DNA of 64,000 nt from Sporothrix humicola (Eukaryota > Ascomycota > Sordariomycetes > Ophiostomatales > Ophiostomataceae): the NCBI GenBank assembly GCA_021396245.1, contig WNYE01000057.1, forward strand, positions 124,001 to 188,000, in the 5' to 3' direction. Of the stretch, positions 1 through 10,166 are shown piece by piece. A program made the translations under genes and the position numbers. The first letter of the stretch is position 1. Each line of letters begins with the position of its first letter. Under the pieces are notes generated by a model. It was not told the origin of the DNA. It was given only the letters and a program-made list of their open reading frames with translations, and did no database searches.

Positions 1-1
1 T

Positions 2-937
2 GAGTCCCTGTACCTGAGTTTGGACCCGGCCATGCGCGGCTGGCTCAACGACCGCCCGTCCTACCTGCCCCCTGTCCAGATTGGCGCCGTCATGCGCGGT
101 GTCACTGTTGCCCGGGTCCTGGCCTCCAAGTCGTCCAAGGCTGCTGAGGGTGACATTGTCGTTTCCTTCTCTGGCTGGACCGAGGTTGCTGTCGTCCACG
201 AGAAGATGGTCGAGAACCCCTTTGCCGCCATGCCTGCTGCCCTCCGCAGCCGCCTGCGGCCCATTGACCTGGTCAGCGCCCTGGGCGCTACTGGTCTGAC
301 TGCCTACTTTGGTCTCATGAAGGTCGCCAACGGCATCAAGAACACCGACACTGTCGTCGTCTCGGGCGCCGCCGGTGCCACGGGTAGCGTTGTCGGCCAG
401 ATGGCCAAGATCCTGGGCGCCAAGCGCGTCGTCGGCATTGCAGGCAGCGCCGACAAGGTCAAGTGGCTGGTCGAGGAGCTGGGCTTTGACGTCGGCATCA
501 ACTACAAGGACGCCGACTTTGCCGCTCAGTTCAAGGCTGCCACGCCCGACCGCATCGATGTCTACTGGGACAACGTCGGCGGCGAGATCCTCGACATGGC
601 TCTGGGCCGCGCCAACCTGTACGCCCGCTTCGTCATGTGCGGCGGCATCAGCCAGTACAACACGACCGACGTCAAGGGCCCCAAGAACATCCTGCAGGTC
701 GTTGTCCAGCGCATCAAGATGCAGGGCTTCCTGGTCTTTGACTACGCTTCGGAGAACGCCACAGCCATTGGCGAGCTGGCCAAGTGGGTGGCCGAGGGCA
801 AGCTCAAGAGCAAGGAGTACGTTGTCAAGGGCGGTCTGCGTGTGGCCGAGCAGGCGCTGGTCGACCTGTTCAAGGGCGTCAACACGGGCAAGCTGCTGGT
901 TGAGATCAAGAACCCCGACGAGTCCTCGAAGCTGTAG
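2..937 (+). CDS. NADP-dependent MDR-family enone/alkenal reductase, 5' partial
   Basis: This is the C-terminal part of a zinc-free medium-chain dehydrogenase/reductase of the prostaglandin reductase/leukotriene B4 dehydrogenase type (relatives: E. coli CurA, yeast YML131W). These enzymes reduce alpha,beta-unsaturated carbonyls with NADPH. The frame is open from base 2 (ESLYLSLDPAMRGW), which matches the family's early LSLDPxMRGWM segment, so only a few dozen N-terminal residues should lie upstream. Visible features are the nucleotide-binding turn VVSGAAGATGSVVGQ, the following VGIAGSADK that selects the cofactor, and the DVYWDNVGGEILD segment conserved in this family. The zinc ligands of classical ADHs are absent, as expected. 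It ends at a TAG at 935-937. The substrate cannot be assigned. Confidence 0.88.
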   Translation, partial: ESLYLSLDPAMRGWLNDRPSYLPPVQIGAVMRGVTVARVLASKSSKAAEGDIVVSFSGWTEVAVVHEKMVENPFAAMPAALRSRLRPIDLVSALGATGLTAYFGLMKVANGIKNTDTVVVSGAAGATGSVVGQMAKILGAKRVVGIAGSADKVKWLVEELGFDVGINYKDADFAAQFKAATPDRIDVYWDNVGGEILDMALGRANLYARFVMCGGISQYNTTDVKGPKNILQVVVQRIKMQGFLVFDYASENATAIGELAKWVAEGKLKSKEYVVKGGLRVAEQALVDLFKGVNTGKLLVEIKNPDESSKL

Positions 938-1401
938 GAGGCTGAAGCGTACGGGAAGAACGAGTCGAAGAAGTCGACGGAATGATCTATGAATGAATTT
1001 CCTTTTGTCAACCTGTTAAAACCCCAAATGGGCGGTGTTGTCGTTTTTATCTTGTTTTCATGTCGTTTTCTCCGCATATTGCATCTGCATCTGTTTTATT
1101 AGGAATGAAATAGCCGCCTGGGAAAGGGGGGAATCATGGATATATTTAAACTGTTCGTAACGCCTAATAATGGAACACCACATCTATGGAAATAATGACA
1201 AATTTGCGGGAATCAACAACGCAGCCCTTAATGTGAAGCGAAAACAAAGCCAACCCGTCATAATAAGCCGCTCGACCCCGAATGAAACCTCAGGGTGATA
1301 ATGAACCCTGTGCCCAGAAACTCCTGCGCTCCATATATTCGGACATAGCAAATCAATGTGTCCTCGACCTAATGCAAAGCTCGTAGACCTATCGAAGAAC
1401 C
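938..1401. other. Convergent 3' intergenic region
   Basis: These 464 bases lie between two convergent stop codons. I see only 3' UTR-like sequence (AT-richer, with AATAAT and AATGAAATA stretches near 1100-1180). I read the minus strand here for an Eco1 acetyltransferase domain that might extend the neighbouring zinc-finger gene and saw none. Confidence 0.6.
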
Positions 1402-2715
1402 CTATCGTAATCTCACGCCCGCCACTGCCGCCGATGCCGACAACTGCTCGCGCTCCTGGTCTTTCTCCTCCTGTTGCTTCTGCTGCTGCTTGCGGCACAC
1501 TGACGCGTGGTAGCGTGCGTGGAACTTGGCGTCCTTTTCGTGCAAGGGGTTGTACAGGATGTTGCACTCTTTGCACTCCCGCACCGAGGCTGAGTCGCTG
1601 CTTCCGCCGTTCCGCGGCGCAACAGCCAGGCTCAAGGTTGTCTGAACAGTGGCGGGGCCTCCCGTCTTCTTGCGCTTTTTTGTCGTTATATTTGCACCCA
1701 AGGCTGACAAGCCCAGACGCAGGCGCATCTTGGAACTTGATGCTGCCATCATGCTCGAGGTCGCGCTTGTTGTGAGTGGGATATTCTCCTTGGCCTCATC
1801 GTCTGCCTCCTCTGTATCTACTTGCTTTTGATCATGTGCACTGGTCGTCTCATTGTCTTCTTTCGTTGCCGCCATCTGCTGGTCTGGCCGGATCGTCAGT
1901 CGCCGCTTTTGCCGTGGCCGCTGGTCAAAAGCCTTCCAGATTGGTGAAGATGGCGGTGAGCCAGCCTCGTTTGTAGTGAAAGCAGTGTCGTCTGCAGAAT
2001 ATGTCGATTTGGCAGAGGTTGATGAGACGACAGAAGATTCTCTCGAACGGAAGGAGCCGATGGATGAGACAGGTGACGGACAAGAAGAGAGGGATGACAT
2101 GGACGAAATCGACAGCGCTGGAGAACACGGCTCAGGTAGAGTTGGCGGAGGTGGCTGCGGCGCGCTCCTTGCCGCCGGTTGGAAGTACCGCATAATGCCG
2201 ACGCGGCGCGGGCTGATTGCTTTCCGTGGTGGCGTGGCGACCTTGCGCGGAGTCGTCGTCTTGAGACTGGGAATCGTATTTGTTGGTGTCTGCGGTCTCA
2301 TATTGTTCCTCCGTTCTGCTTCTTCGGCCTCTTTCTGGATTTGCCTAGACACTTCGTCTGAAACCGAGTCGCGCCGTGTGTGTTGTGTTGCGGCCGGCGC
2401 AGCTAAAACTGGAGCTGGCGGTAGCATCGTCGCCGACGCAGCCTTGTGTCTCTTAGATTGAGGTTCATTCGTCTCGTCGGGAAGAGTGCGCTTCTTGCCA
2501 TAGGTCCGAATGGCGCGTCGTGCCGGCTTCCTCACTTCTGTAGCCGCGGTTGACGGTATTTTTGTCGGCGATGGTGTCGGAGTCGGCGTCGCCGCCGGTG
2601 TGGTCGTCTCCATCTTGCTCTTTTCTAGAGCCTCCTCAACCTTGATCATCCTCCCCTTCTTCGACGGCGACTCGAGCGAACGCGTGCTCGGTGTGTCTGG
2701 TGTCATGTATCGCAT
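1402..2715 (-). CDS. ESCO/Eco1-type zinc-finger protein without an acetyltransferase domain
   Basis: A single-exon protein of 437 aa starting MRYMTPDTP. It is disordered and rich in Ser, Pro and Thr except near the C-terminus. Residues about 381-403 form a C-X2-C-X14-H-X3-H finger with the internal Y and D of the zf-C2H2_3 family, the finger of the cohesin acetyltransferase Eco1/ESCO. Just before it is QTTLSLAV, at the place where Eco1 proteins carry a PCNA-interacting (PIP-like) box, and an earlier IMRYFQP is also PIP-like. A KEN tripeptide (AKENIPL) and basic stretches (KKRKK, KSKRHK) are present. Full Eco1 has a GNAT domain after the finger, but this protein stops about 34 residues later. 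Similar finger-only fungal proteins exist to my knowledge. A role at replication forks is inference. The start is the first ATG of the conserved part; an upstream ATG cannot be excluded. Confidence 0.75.
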   Translation of the reverse strand: MRYMTPDTPSTRSLESPSKKGRMIKVEEALEKSKMETTTPAATPTPTPSPTKIPSTAATEVRKPARRAIRTYGKKRTLPDETNEPQSKRHKAASATMLPPAPVLAAPAATQHTRRDSVSDEVSRQIQKEAEEAERRNNMRPQTPTNTIPSLKTTTPRKVATPPRKAISPRRVGIMRYFQPAARSAPQPPPPTLPEPCSPALSISSMSSLSSCPSPVSSIGSFRSRESSVVSSTSAKSTYSADDTAFTTNEAGSPPSSPIWKAFDQRPRQKRRLTIRPDQQMAATKEDNETTSAHDQKQVDTEEADDEAKENIPLTTSATSSMMAASSSKMRLRLGLSALGANITTKKRKKTGGPATVQTTLSLAVAPRNGGSSDSASVRECKECNILYNPLHEKDAKFHARYHASVCRKQQQKQQEEKDQEREQLSASAAVAGVRLR

Positions 2716-3340
2716 AGCGGACGGGTGGCAGTCAAAGTGAAATAGGTCGGCGCAGTGGCCGCCCTGGACTATGGGGCTTCTGGAGTGGCTGAGGTCGCTC
2801 TGCGAAAAGATATGTCGTGACAATATCTTGTGTTTATTAAATGCTAGGGCGATGCCGAAATGTAAACAAGGCCGATGGATGCAGTAAACGGTGAGAGAAA
2901 TGGCTCCAGAAAAGAAAAAGAAGAAAAGATGGAAACCACAAATTAAGAGATAAGAAACCACTTAACCAAAAGCGCCATTCTGTGGACAGGGGGTCTCGTT
3001 TTTGCAGCCCCTTGCCCATGTCGCGACAATGGAAAAGAGCTTTGGGCGTGTGTTTCTCTGTATTTTGGGTGTGCCCCGCTCTGGCGACGCGCATCGCAGC
3101 TCCAATTGACGCGTCTTGGAGGCAGGAGCGCGTCGTCCCGTCCTCGCGTGTACCACGTGATGTCATCAACGAGTTAAAGTGCATTCTGCAGCCTTTAGAA
3201 GTAGCAAACAACACCGAGATAAATTTCAATTAATTGGTTTCATTACGAATATGAATGTGTTTCTATGATCCTGGATATATGCAAAAATGATGCAACCGCA
3301 AAGTACGGTCAAAATGTTCGCCTGAAATACAAATGCCGAC
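2716..3340. promoter_or_regulatory. Upstream region of the ESCO-finger gene with MCB-like and E-box/CRE-like sites
   Basis: This stretch is upstream of the zinc-finger gene and downstream of VMA12. It holds the palindrome GACGCGTC (3108-3115), which contains the MluI cell-cycle box ACGCGT, and a CACGTG E-box (3154-3159) overlapping the CRE-like TGATGTCA (3158-3165). No gene was seen. Function is inferred from known G1/S and bZIP/bHLH site consensuses only. Confidence 0.4.
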
Positions 3341-4282
3341 CTATGATGCAGTATCCTTTTTCCGTCTCCGAGCCTGTGTATTGTCGATTCCACTGGCTCC
3401 TTTCTCGTCTGGTATTAACACGTCGGTGCTGTCAGCTGCCGGCGCTTTACCTTTCGTGCCCTTCTTTGGCTCCCCTTCATCTGTGTTGTCTTTCCCGCCC
3501 GGTCCAACGGCCCACGTATTGACAACCTCTCGCACCTCCTTTGGTGCATTCTTCTCCCGTCGCGCCGCCTCTGATAAGTGCCACACGTAGCCTGCGTACA
3601 GCCCGTACTCAACAAGACCCGTTACAATACTGCCGCCCATAGCCAAGAACAGCCGCGACGGCGTCGGCCACCATCTTGCCAGCATCCAAAGCGCATAAGC
3701 CACGCCGGCCATGGTCAGCACAAAGTTGAAGATGAGCATGACCTGGCGGTTGACATCGCTCAGAGTCACGCCGTCGTCGCCCGTGTCGGCCGCATGAACA
3801 GGGCGGTTGATCTGGGCAAACGAAGAAGTGTTGTAGAAATCGGGCGGGTTGACCATGCGTTCGTAGGCGCGGGCTTCTTCGTCGCGGCGTAGGCGGGCCA
3901 TGAGAGCCTTGTATTCAGTAGACTGAAGATATACGTTAGCTATAGTTTCTGTGGACATGTTCAAAAAGAAGCGCATCTCATGAGAGCGGGTTTGGAGGCT
4001 TACAGGCTCAGGTTTTGGTGGTGGAGGAGGAACATAGACGCGAGCGCCGACCAGGAGTGCCTCAAGCGTCGATGGTGTTCCAGATTTGGAAAGTGTCTTT
4101 AGTTCCGTCGACAGGCGAAGTATTTGGGCGTGTGAAATAGGTTTTGCGACTTCAGGGGAGCTCAGATCTGGCTCGCCTTCTCCAGGTTCGATTGCTATCT
4201 TGGAGCCCTCTGTTGCTCCTGCTTCGCTTTGCAGCCGCTTCAGGCCCTCCACTATGGAGGGCGTCATTGTGAGAAGCACCAT
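3341..4282 (-). CDS. VMA12: V-ATPase assembly factor Vma12/Vph2 (two exons)
   Basis: ER membrane factor that, with Vma21 and Vma22, assembles the V0 sector of the vacuolar proton pump. Exons are complement(3341..3922, 4004..4282), giving 286 aa. The intron at 3923-4003 has donor GTAAGC, branch GCTAAC and acceptor TTCAG. Removing it joins PPKPEP to STEYKALMARLRR, which restores the continuous family motif (PEPSPEYKxLMxRLR) followed by DEEARAYERMV. Two membrane helices follow (VMLIFNFVLTMAGVAYALWM and the LFLAMGGSIVTGLVEYGLYA segment), which is the expected hairpin. The tail is charged and Lys-rich. Unusually, the intron is 81 nt with no stop, so the unspliced message stays open (313 aa). It is transcribed divergently from COQ1. 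Confidence 0.92.
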   Translation of the reverse strand: MVLLTMTPSIVEGLKRLQSEAGATEGSKIAIEPGEGEPDLSSPEVAKPISHAQILRLSTELKTLSKSGTPSTLEALLVGARVYVPPPPPKPEPVSLQTRSHEMRFFLNMSTETIANVYLQSTEYKALMARLRRDEEARAYERMVNPPDFYNTSSFAQINRPVHAADTGDDGVTLSDVNRQVMLIFNFVLTMAGVAYALWMLARWWPTPSRLFLAMGGSIVTGLVEYGLYAGYVWHLSEAARREKNAPKEVREVVNTWAVGPGGKDNTDEGEPKKGTKGKAPAADSTDVLIPDEKGASGIDNTQARRRKKDTAS

Positions 4283-5032
4283 CTTTGGCGACTAGATGCG
4301 GGTGATGTGCGCAGTCGCTTTGCTGCTTTGGTGGACGAAAAGTGTTGATGAGGCAAGGCTGAAGGGGCAAACGGCAGGCAGCTATATTCTGGCTCGGATG
4401 CACCTGTCACAATGAACATTACTGTCGCACCTGCAAGCTCCAAACCCCCCAACCCCAAATGTGGAGCTCCTCAGTCAAGTAAGCCAGCCATAACGCTTTG
4501 GGCAGACACGGGCTGTAACTGCCTTCTGTAGTGAAGAATTACACCGGCGGAGGCGTGCCAAAAAGCTCCTCGGGAATGGGCGGGACAGAATAGCGTGCGC
4601 TGATTGGCCAAAACCAGCTCCATGACGGTCCCAATTGCCCAATTGGCGCAAACTCGTGTTTTTTCTTGCCCTCCCTGTGGGCACGCTTTGGTGGGTAGGC
4701 ACGACCGACATCAGTAAACGCAAAAGCGAGAAAAATCTAGATCGAACCACGACCGGAGGGAAAGAGCAACCACAGCTCGTTCCTGAATCGACGGGCAGCA
4801 CGACAAAACGAAGCCATTGTCTACCACGACGTCCAATTCGGCACTCTTTTGCCTCAGGACCAATCGATCCCGACCACTTTTGCTGCTCACCGCGCCCTTC
4901 CACCGGCCAGCACCACTTCCGAAAAGCACAAGCGGGTGTTCGTTCCCGAGCTTCGACCGGCGGCTCCGACCTCGCCGACGACAGCGATAGCAGCCTTTTT
5001 GGGCAGCGCTTCCATAAAATCAGGGCGGAAAC
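4283..5032. promoter_or_regulatory. Divergent VMA12/COQ1 promoter with CCAAT cluster
   Basis: This 750-bp region separates two divergent start codons. A cluster of CCAAT elements in both orientations lies at 4603-4607 (ATTGG), 4631-4635 (CCAAT), 4639-4643 (CCAAT) and 4642-4646 (ATTGG). CCAAT boxes are bound by the HAP/CBC complex, which controls respiration-linked genes in fungi; that fits COQ1, but the link is inference. No other gene was seen. Confidence 0.4.
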
Positions 5033-6691
5033 ATGGTGGTGCGTTTAAGAAGTGCGGCAGGTGTGCCGCTGCACCCGACACAGCGTGCGACAGCTCTTCT
5101 GCGGCGGCCGAACACGGCGGCACGAAACCCATTATCCAGCAATGCCGCAGTTGCATACTCTTCGACAGCACGATGCCTCCAGAAGAAGACCAATTCGTCA
5201 CAAGAGAGCAATGGCCGACGAGCACAGCTGTCACAACCGTCCTCAACAGGCCTGCTCCCCACACAATACACCCACTCCGCCCACCTCCAGAGCTACCTCC
5301 GCCAGAACCAGATTGCCAACCGTAGGTCGTCCTCGGCATGGGCGGCCGCCGTTTCGGTTGCAGGGAATATTGTGTCCAATGCGATCAACCGGGCCAAGAA
5401 GAACGAGATGACCATTGACCCGTTGCGGGCCGTGGCCAAGGAGATGAAGTTCCTGATCGGTGACGTGCGCAAGCTTCTGGGCTCCGGCCACCCGTCGCTC
5501 GATCGCGCGGCCAAATACTACACGCAGGCCGAGGGCAAGCACATGCGGCCTCTGATTGTGCTGCTCATGTCCCGCGCGACGTACCTGTGCCCCAAGGCGC
5601 CGCAGCTGCAGCCTGTCTATGCGCAGTCGCAACAGCAGCAACAGCAACCCCTCCAAGCATCTGCCGGTGTGGACGTTTCCATCTCGCCGATTAATGTCCT
5701 GTCCGACTTTAACCCGGCCTGGGCTTCTTCGTCTCCTTTCAGCGAATCTTCTCCCTCTACCTCTTCCTCTCCCACTTCTCCCTCGTCCTCCACCGCCGCC
5801 GAAGAGACCAGCATACCTGAGATCCTGCCCTCGCAGCGCCGCCTCGCCGAGATCACCGAGCTCATTCACACGGCCTCACTGCTCCACGACGACGTCATCG
5901 ACCACTCCGAGTCCCGCCGCGGCGCACCCTCGGCCAACCTCGAGTTTGGCAACAAGATGGCCGTCTTGGCTGGTGATTTCCTGCTGGGCCGCGCCTCTGT
6001 AGCCCTTGCTCGTTTGCGTAACGCCGAAGTTGTCGAGCTGCTCGCCACCGTCATTGCCAACTTGGTCGAGGGCGAGTTCATGCAGCTCAAGAACACCGCC
6101 AGCGACGAGAAGCACCCCGTCTGGAGCGAGGCTACCCTGCAGTACTACCTCCAGAAGACGTACCTCAAGACGGCCTCGCTCATCAGCAAGAGCTGCCGCG
6201 CTGCCGCGCTTCTGGGTGGCGTCGACAATCAGACCGTTGAGGCCGCCTACCTCTACGGCAAGAACCTGGGCCTTGCCTTCCAGCTCGTCGACGACATGCT
6301 CGACTACACGCGCTCGGCCAAGGAGCTGGGCAAGCCGGCCGGTGCCGACTTGGAGCTGGGCCTGGCGACAGCGCCGCTGCTCTTTGCCTGGCGCGACCGG
6401 CCGGAGCTGGGTGCGCTCGTTGGCCGCAAGTTCAGCCAGCCAGGCGATGCAGAGAAGGTAAGCTTCCCCATTATATGACCCTTTCCCCTCTTATTTTGAC
6501 TGGAGAGCCAATCCTGACACACTCGATAGGCACGCGAAATTGTCCTGTCCACGGACGGTATTGAGCAGACCCGCGCACTGGCGCAGGATTACGTTGAGCA
6601 AGCTATTGCATCTATCGCTGCATTCCCACCGAGCGAGGCCAAGGACGGACTCGTTGAAATGGCCCTCAAGACGCTTAAGCGGCAGAAGTAG
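5033..6691 (+). CDS. COQ1: Mitochondrial polyprenyl diphosphate synthase for ubiquinone side chain (Coq1)
   Basis: Makes the polyprenyl tail of coenzyme Q from isopentenyl diphosphate. Exons are 5033..6457 and 6530..6691, giving 528 aa. The intron (72 bp) has GTAAGC, CTGAC and TAG, and splicing adds the conserved end AREIVLSTDGIEQTRALAQ...TLKRQK. Both Asp-rich catalytic motifs are present: LLHDDVIDHSESRRG (about residues 282-296) and FQLVDDMLDYT (about 417-427). The GEFMQLKN segment between them is typical of trans-long-chain synthases. The N-terminus is rich in Arg, Ser and Ala and poor in acidic residues, consistent with a mitochondrial presequence. A Gln/Ser/Pro-rich insert (QSQQQQQQP to about SSSTAAEE) precedes the first Asp motif. 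Tail length (Q9 or Q10) cannot be read off. Confidence 0.94.
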
Positions 6692-9600
6692 ATGGCTATA
6701 GGATGCACGTTGATGAGCACAAAATTAGAGAAGGTTCTCGGGCCCTTGGTCTGTACGATAGGAGCAACAGTCTTTTGGTGGGAGAGTGAAGAGACAAGAA
6801 AACGACAAAACGACACGCATTGCATGGGATACATATTTTGGGGGGAAGGGTACAGGTGGCAAGAGAAGCGTGGGAAGAGGAGCATGGTCTTCTCTCTTTT
6901 TCCTGTATATACGACAGTACGCAGCGGGCAGAGAGGGACACAAAAAAGTCATGCAAGAGAAGACGAGGGCGTTGATCCCTACGATGTCTTCCTTTTTGGT
7001 TATTCTGTTTTACATAGACAAACCGCTCATACATCATTATGAATTTACCTGTGTAACATGATTGTTTGAAAGGGGAGAGGAAAGAGGGAAGATGCCCAGA
7101 GCAGGAAGTGCAGGCGAGGTGCCCTCACAGGGTCGCAATGTGACGTGTTGTTATTCATCCCATTTTCCTCTTTCCTCTCGTAAGGGAAAATTGAACAGCC
7201 AATGGCATAACAAAGAATCACAGAACAAAAACACACCTGGATTCGAGCCTGCCGTTTCCTATTTGCTACCGTCAGTGCCATGCATGAGTTGCATGTGCCC
7301 TGCATTGTTCACTTTACCTTTACCATCCAGTCGTCTCTTTTTTTTGTCTGCCTGCCGCTCGATCCAAATTCTGGAACTGGCGGATACCCGCGGACCATAA
7401 AACTATCGGCGATGTCGGCTGGAAACAATAGTCAAATGTGAGGAATTCAAAAATGATCAAAAGACCAAGGCCCGGCGAGCCAACAAAAATACGAACAACA
7501 AACCCTGGACTGGCCTTTGTGCATTGTTGGTCAAGGGAGGCCCAGAAGACGGCGTTCTGTTATCATTAGGTAAATTGGGAGGGCCTAGAAGCAATGGGCA
7601 AAGCGCAGGGCAAACTGTCAGAGAGTATCGATCGAGTAATGGGAAATGACAGGGTCACGAGAACAACAAAAAGTAAGACAGCAACCGGAGTCAACAGGTT
7701 TTTCAATGTTGGTTTTCTGGTTTTCTTTTGATTTTCTTTCGGTTATTTCTCGATCAATTTTGTTGCATCTTAAAATTCATCACAAATGGGTCAAAGGAAG
7801 GAAAAGACAAGCCGAGGAATATTCAAAATCCTGGAAATAACAATGAGGATCATGGCCGGGAAATAAAAACCTGTAAAAATGCGTGAATACGGCAGGGAAA
7901 CAAACAGGACGGGCAACAAAAAAGGACGATGATCGAGTAACGAGAAAAACTTTCAAAAAGAGGAGCCCGAAAGGCTTCACAAACTCGCTGAAATAGGCAA
8001 TTCATTACTCGATGGGATTCTCACAGCGGCGCCTTCCTCCCTTGGCCGGCTGGCCGCTCCTGCCCTTGACTGCTCCTGACTGGTCACTGGCTAGCCTTTA
8101 CTCGATTGTTACTCGATCGCTACCTCCCGTGTTACTCGATCAAAACCCTAAAGAGGAAAGGGCGATCAACTCGGGCCTCGCTCTGAATCCCTCTGAAATG
8201 CAAAGTTCTCGCCCAACAGGCTCTAATTTAGTCTTTGGTGAGAGAAAGAGAACAAAAGACACAAGCGCAAGGTCGGGAGAATTAGGGTGTTTTTTGGCGT
8301 CTTTTGGTTGTTGTTGTGGCACTGTTGACGGGTTGTCTGGCCGGGTTCTGGTATTTTCTAGTGCTCCTTGCTGAAATTTCGGTGTGCAAGCGGTTGAATA
8401 TGCCAGAAAATAGAACAATTTAGCAGTCTGGAGCCAGTCCGATGGCAAAGAAGCGGCGACCTCCTAGCGCATTTTGGATGGCACGTGCCTGTGCCACCAT
8501 CATTTGCAGTGTTATTCAGCCAATTTTTGGGCAGGAGTCGGCCAAAGCCGATGAAATGTGCCCCCTACCCTCAGCATTCTGGTGCCTGTGCCTGTGCCTT
8601 CCTAAATCAGTGTCAACCATCAACCCCTCACCGTTCCTTCCCCCTGCCATTGTCCCCCCTCCTCGCCCTCCCATTACGTATTTCGCAGTCTTCTGACAGG
8701 TTGCCGTCAATTCTTTTGATGCCCTGTCGATCGGCGGACGAGAACAATTCGGCAGGAGACGTTGCAATGGTCTTTTTGGTCTGGACGAAATGATGGTCGC
8801 TACGAAAGAACAAAAAAAAAAAAAGAGGGGAGGGACCCTGATAAGGAAAGAGCAGGGACTAACATGGCACCCACCACAAATCAAAGGAAGGAACGACACA
8901 AGTATCTTTCCACCAACCCCTCAATCAAAGATACACTGATAAGCCCCAACAACTTTAGATTCTGGGAGTACGCGGAGAATGCAAATCCACACACACGACG
9001 CTTTTGCCCGCGGGCTACTGAGTAGTTCCTAGTTCCTGTCGCCGTTTTGCCAATGAGCACTTTCTGTCCCTGCCACTGTCGGCGGCCCAAGAAACACAAA
9101 AAGTTGCCACTATCACGATCCGCAGCTAGATAGGGAACCGTCGGGACTGGAGCCGTTCATGAAGGCGCGGATGGTGTGCATGAGGCATGCCAAAGCCCAT
9201 GCAAAAGCATGTCAATAACAAGCGCCGTAGCTGTCAAAGATGGTCCTCGTCGTGTGTCGTATAACTCGCTGTTCGGCGCAAGAGAACGGATCTCGCCCGC
9301 GTTGCTTGTCTTGGGCCCGCCAGAGGAGCGTGAGAAAAGGGAAAGAGCGACTAAGAGGTGAGGGTAAAGTGAGGCCATGCCGGCTCGGCACAGCCAAGAG
9401 CGTCTCCTTCCCAAAACCGCAACAAAAAATCTCCAGAGAGCGGGCCCTCCTTCCTCGCTCGCGTTGCCGTCGTGGCGGAGGAGGACCCGTCCGTTAGCCT
9501 CTGTTTCTATGTCGGGTTCTCTTTCCTTTATTTCCTTTTCCTCTTTTGGTGTGCTCTTGCCTCTCGGCGTCGCTTGATGGGTCCCCTTTCCCTTTCTTTT

Positions 9601-10166
9601 GTTTCCTTCCCCTTTGTTCCTTAAAGGGAAGCCGTTGCCCGCCCCCGGGGCCTTTCCGTTTTGAATACTCTCGTCCCTTCGGCACTCTCTTTTAAATCTG
9701 ATCACTCGACGCTCTTTACTCTCCAGACATTCTTTATTTTGACCTCACGCCTATCGCTCAACAGCCCTTATCAGCCGTCTGGCACGCACCTACCCGCCGC
9801 ACACCACCACCACAACACATCCTTATCTCTCGGCCTCACCACCACACATCTCTCGCCGTCGTCCCCAGAGATAAGCCCTGCATTCAAGCGAAAGTCGATC
9901 TGCCAGCAAAAACAAAACCTCTGGCTCTCCTATTCATCTATTTCCTTTCATAGCCTTCTCTCCCGTCCCCCTCTCTCTCCTGCACTCCCACCTTATCCTA
10001 CATACCCTGGCCTGCCTACCCCGGATCTTGGATATACCGCGTGCACGCCCTCTCCTTCCCCGGATTCTCCTCAGATCACCCTTGCTTCTGCATCGGGTAA
10101 AGCTTAATCGTAACCACAAGAGTGGTTATCACAAACGTCCCTCCTTTCCTCTCTCACACATCCACC
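6692..10166. other. Gene-free 3.5-kb region upstream of allantoinase
   Basis: No open frame here has a recognisable domain or fungal coding bias. The first 400 bases look like COQ1 3' UTR. 7630-8140 carries six copies of TTACTCGAT/ATCGAGTAA. 9660-10166 is pyrimidine-rich on the plus strand (CTCTCC, CCTCACC runs), as is usual for a transcribed leader in filamentous fungi, and probably forms the allantoinase 5' UTR. A small A run sits near 8809-8824. Confidence 0.5.
7631..8140. repeat. Cluster of six TTACTCGAT / ATCGAGTAA motifs
   Basis: Exact copies: ATCGAGTAA at 7631-7639 and 7932-7940; TTACTCGAT at 8005-8013, 8098-8106, 8109-8117 and 8132-8140. The last three lie within 43 bp. They sit in non-coding DNA about 2.0-2.5 kb upstream of the allantoinase start. 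Confidence 0.7.

Noticed and set aside
938..1401. Acetyltransferase domain that would complete an Eco1 protein
   Set aside because: None of the minus-strand frames contains a GNAT-like segment and the spacer is too short for a usual domain plus 3' UTR.
9157..9705. 182-codon minus-strand frame upstream of allantoinase
   Set aside because: Compositional (Lys/Gly/Glu from the CT-rich leader read backwards), no domain.
10122..10166. Allantoinase start at GTG 10122
   Set aside because: GTG is not a normal fungal start; ATG 10167 lies in an excellent CCACCATG context.
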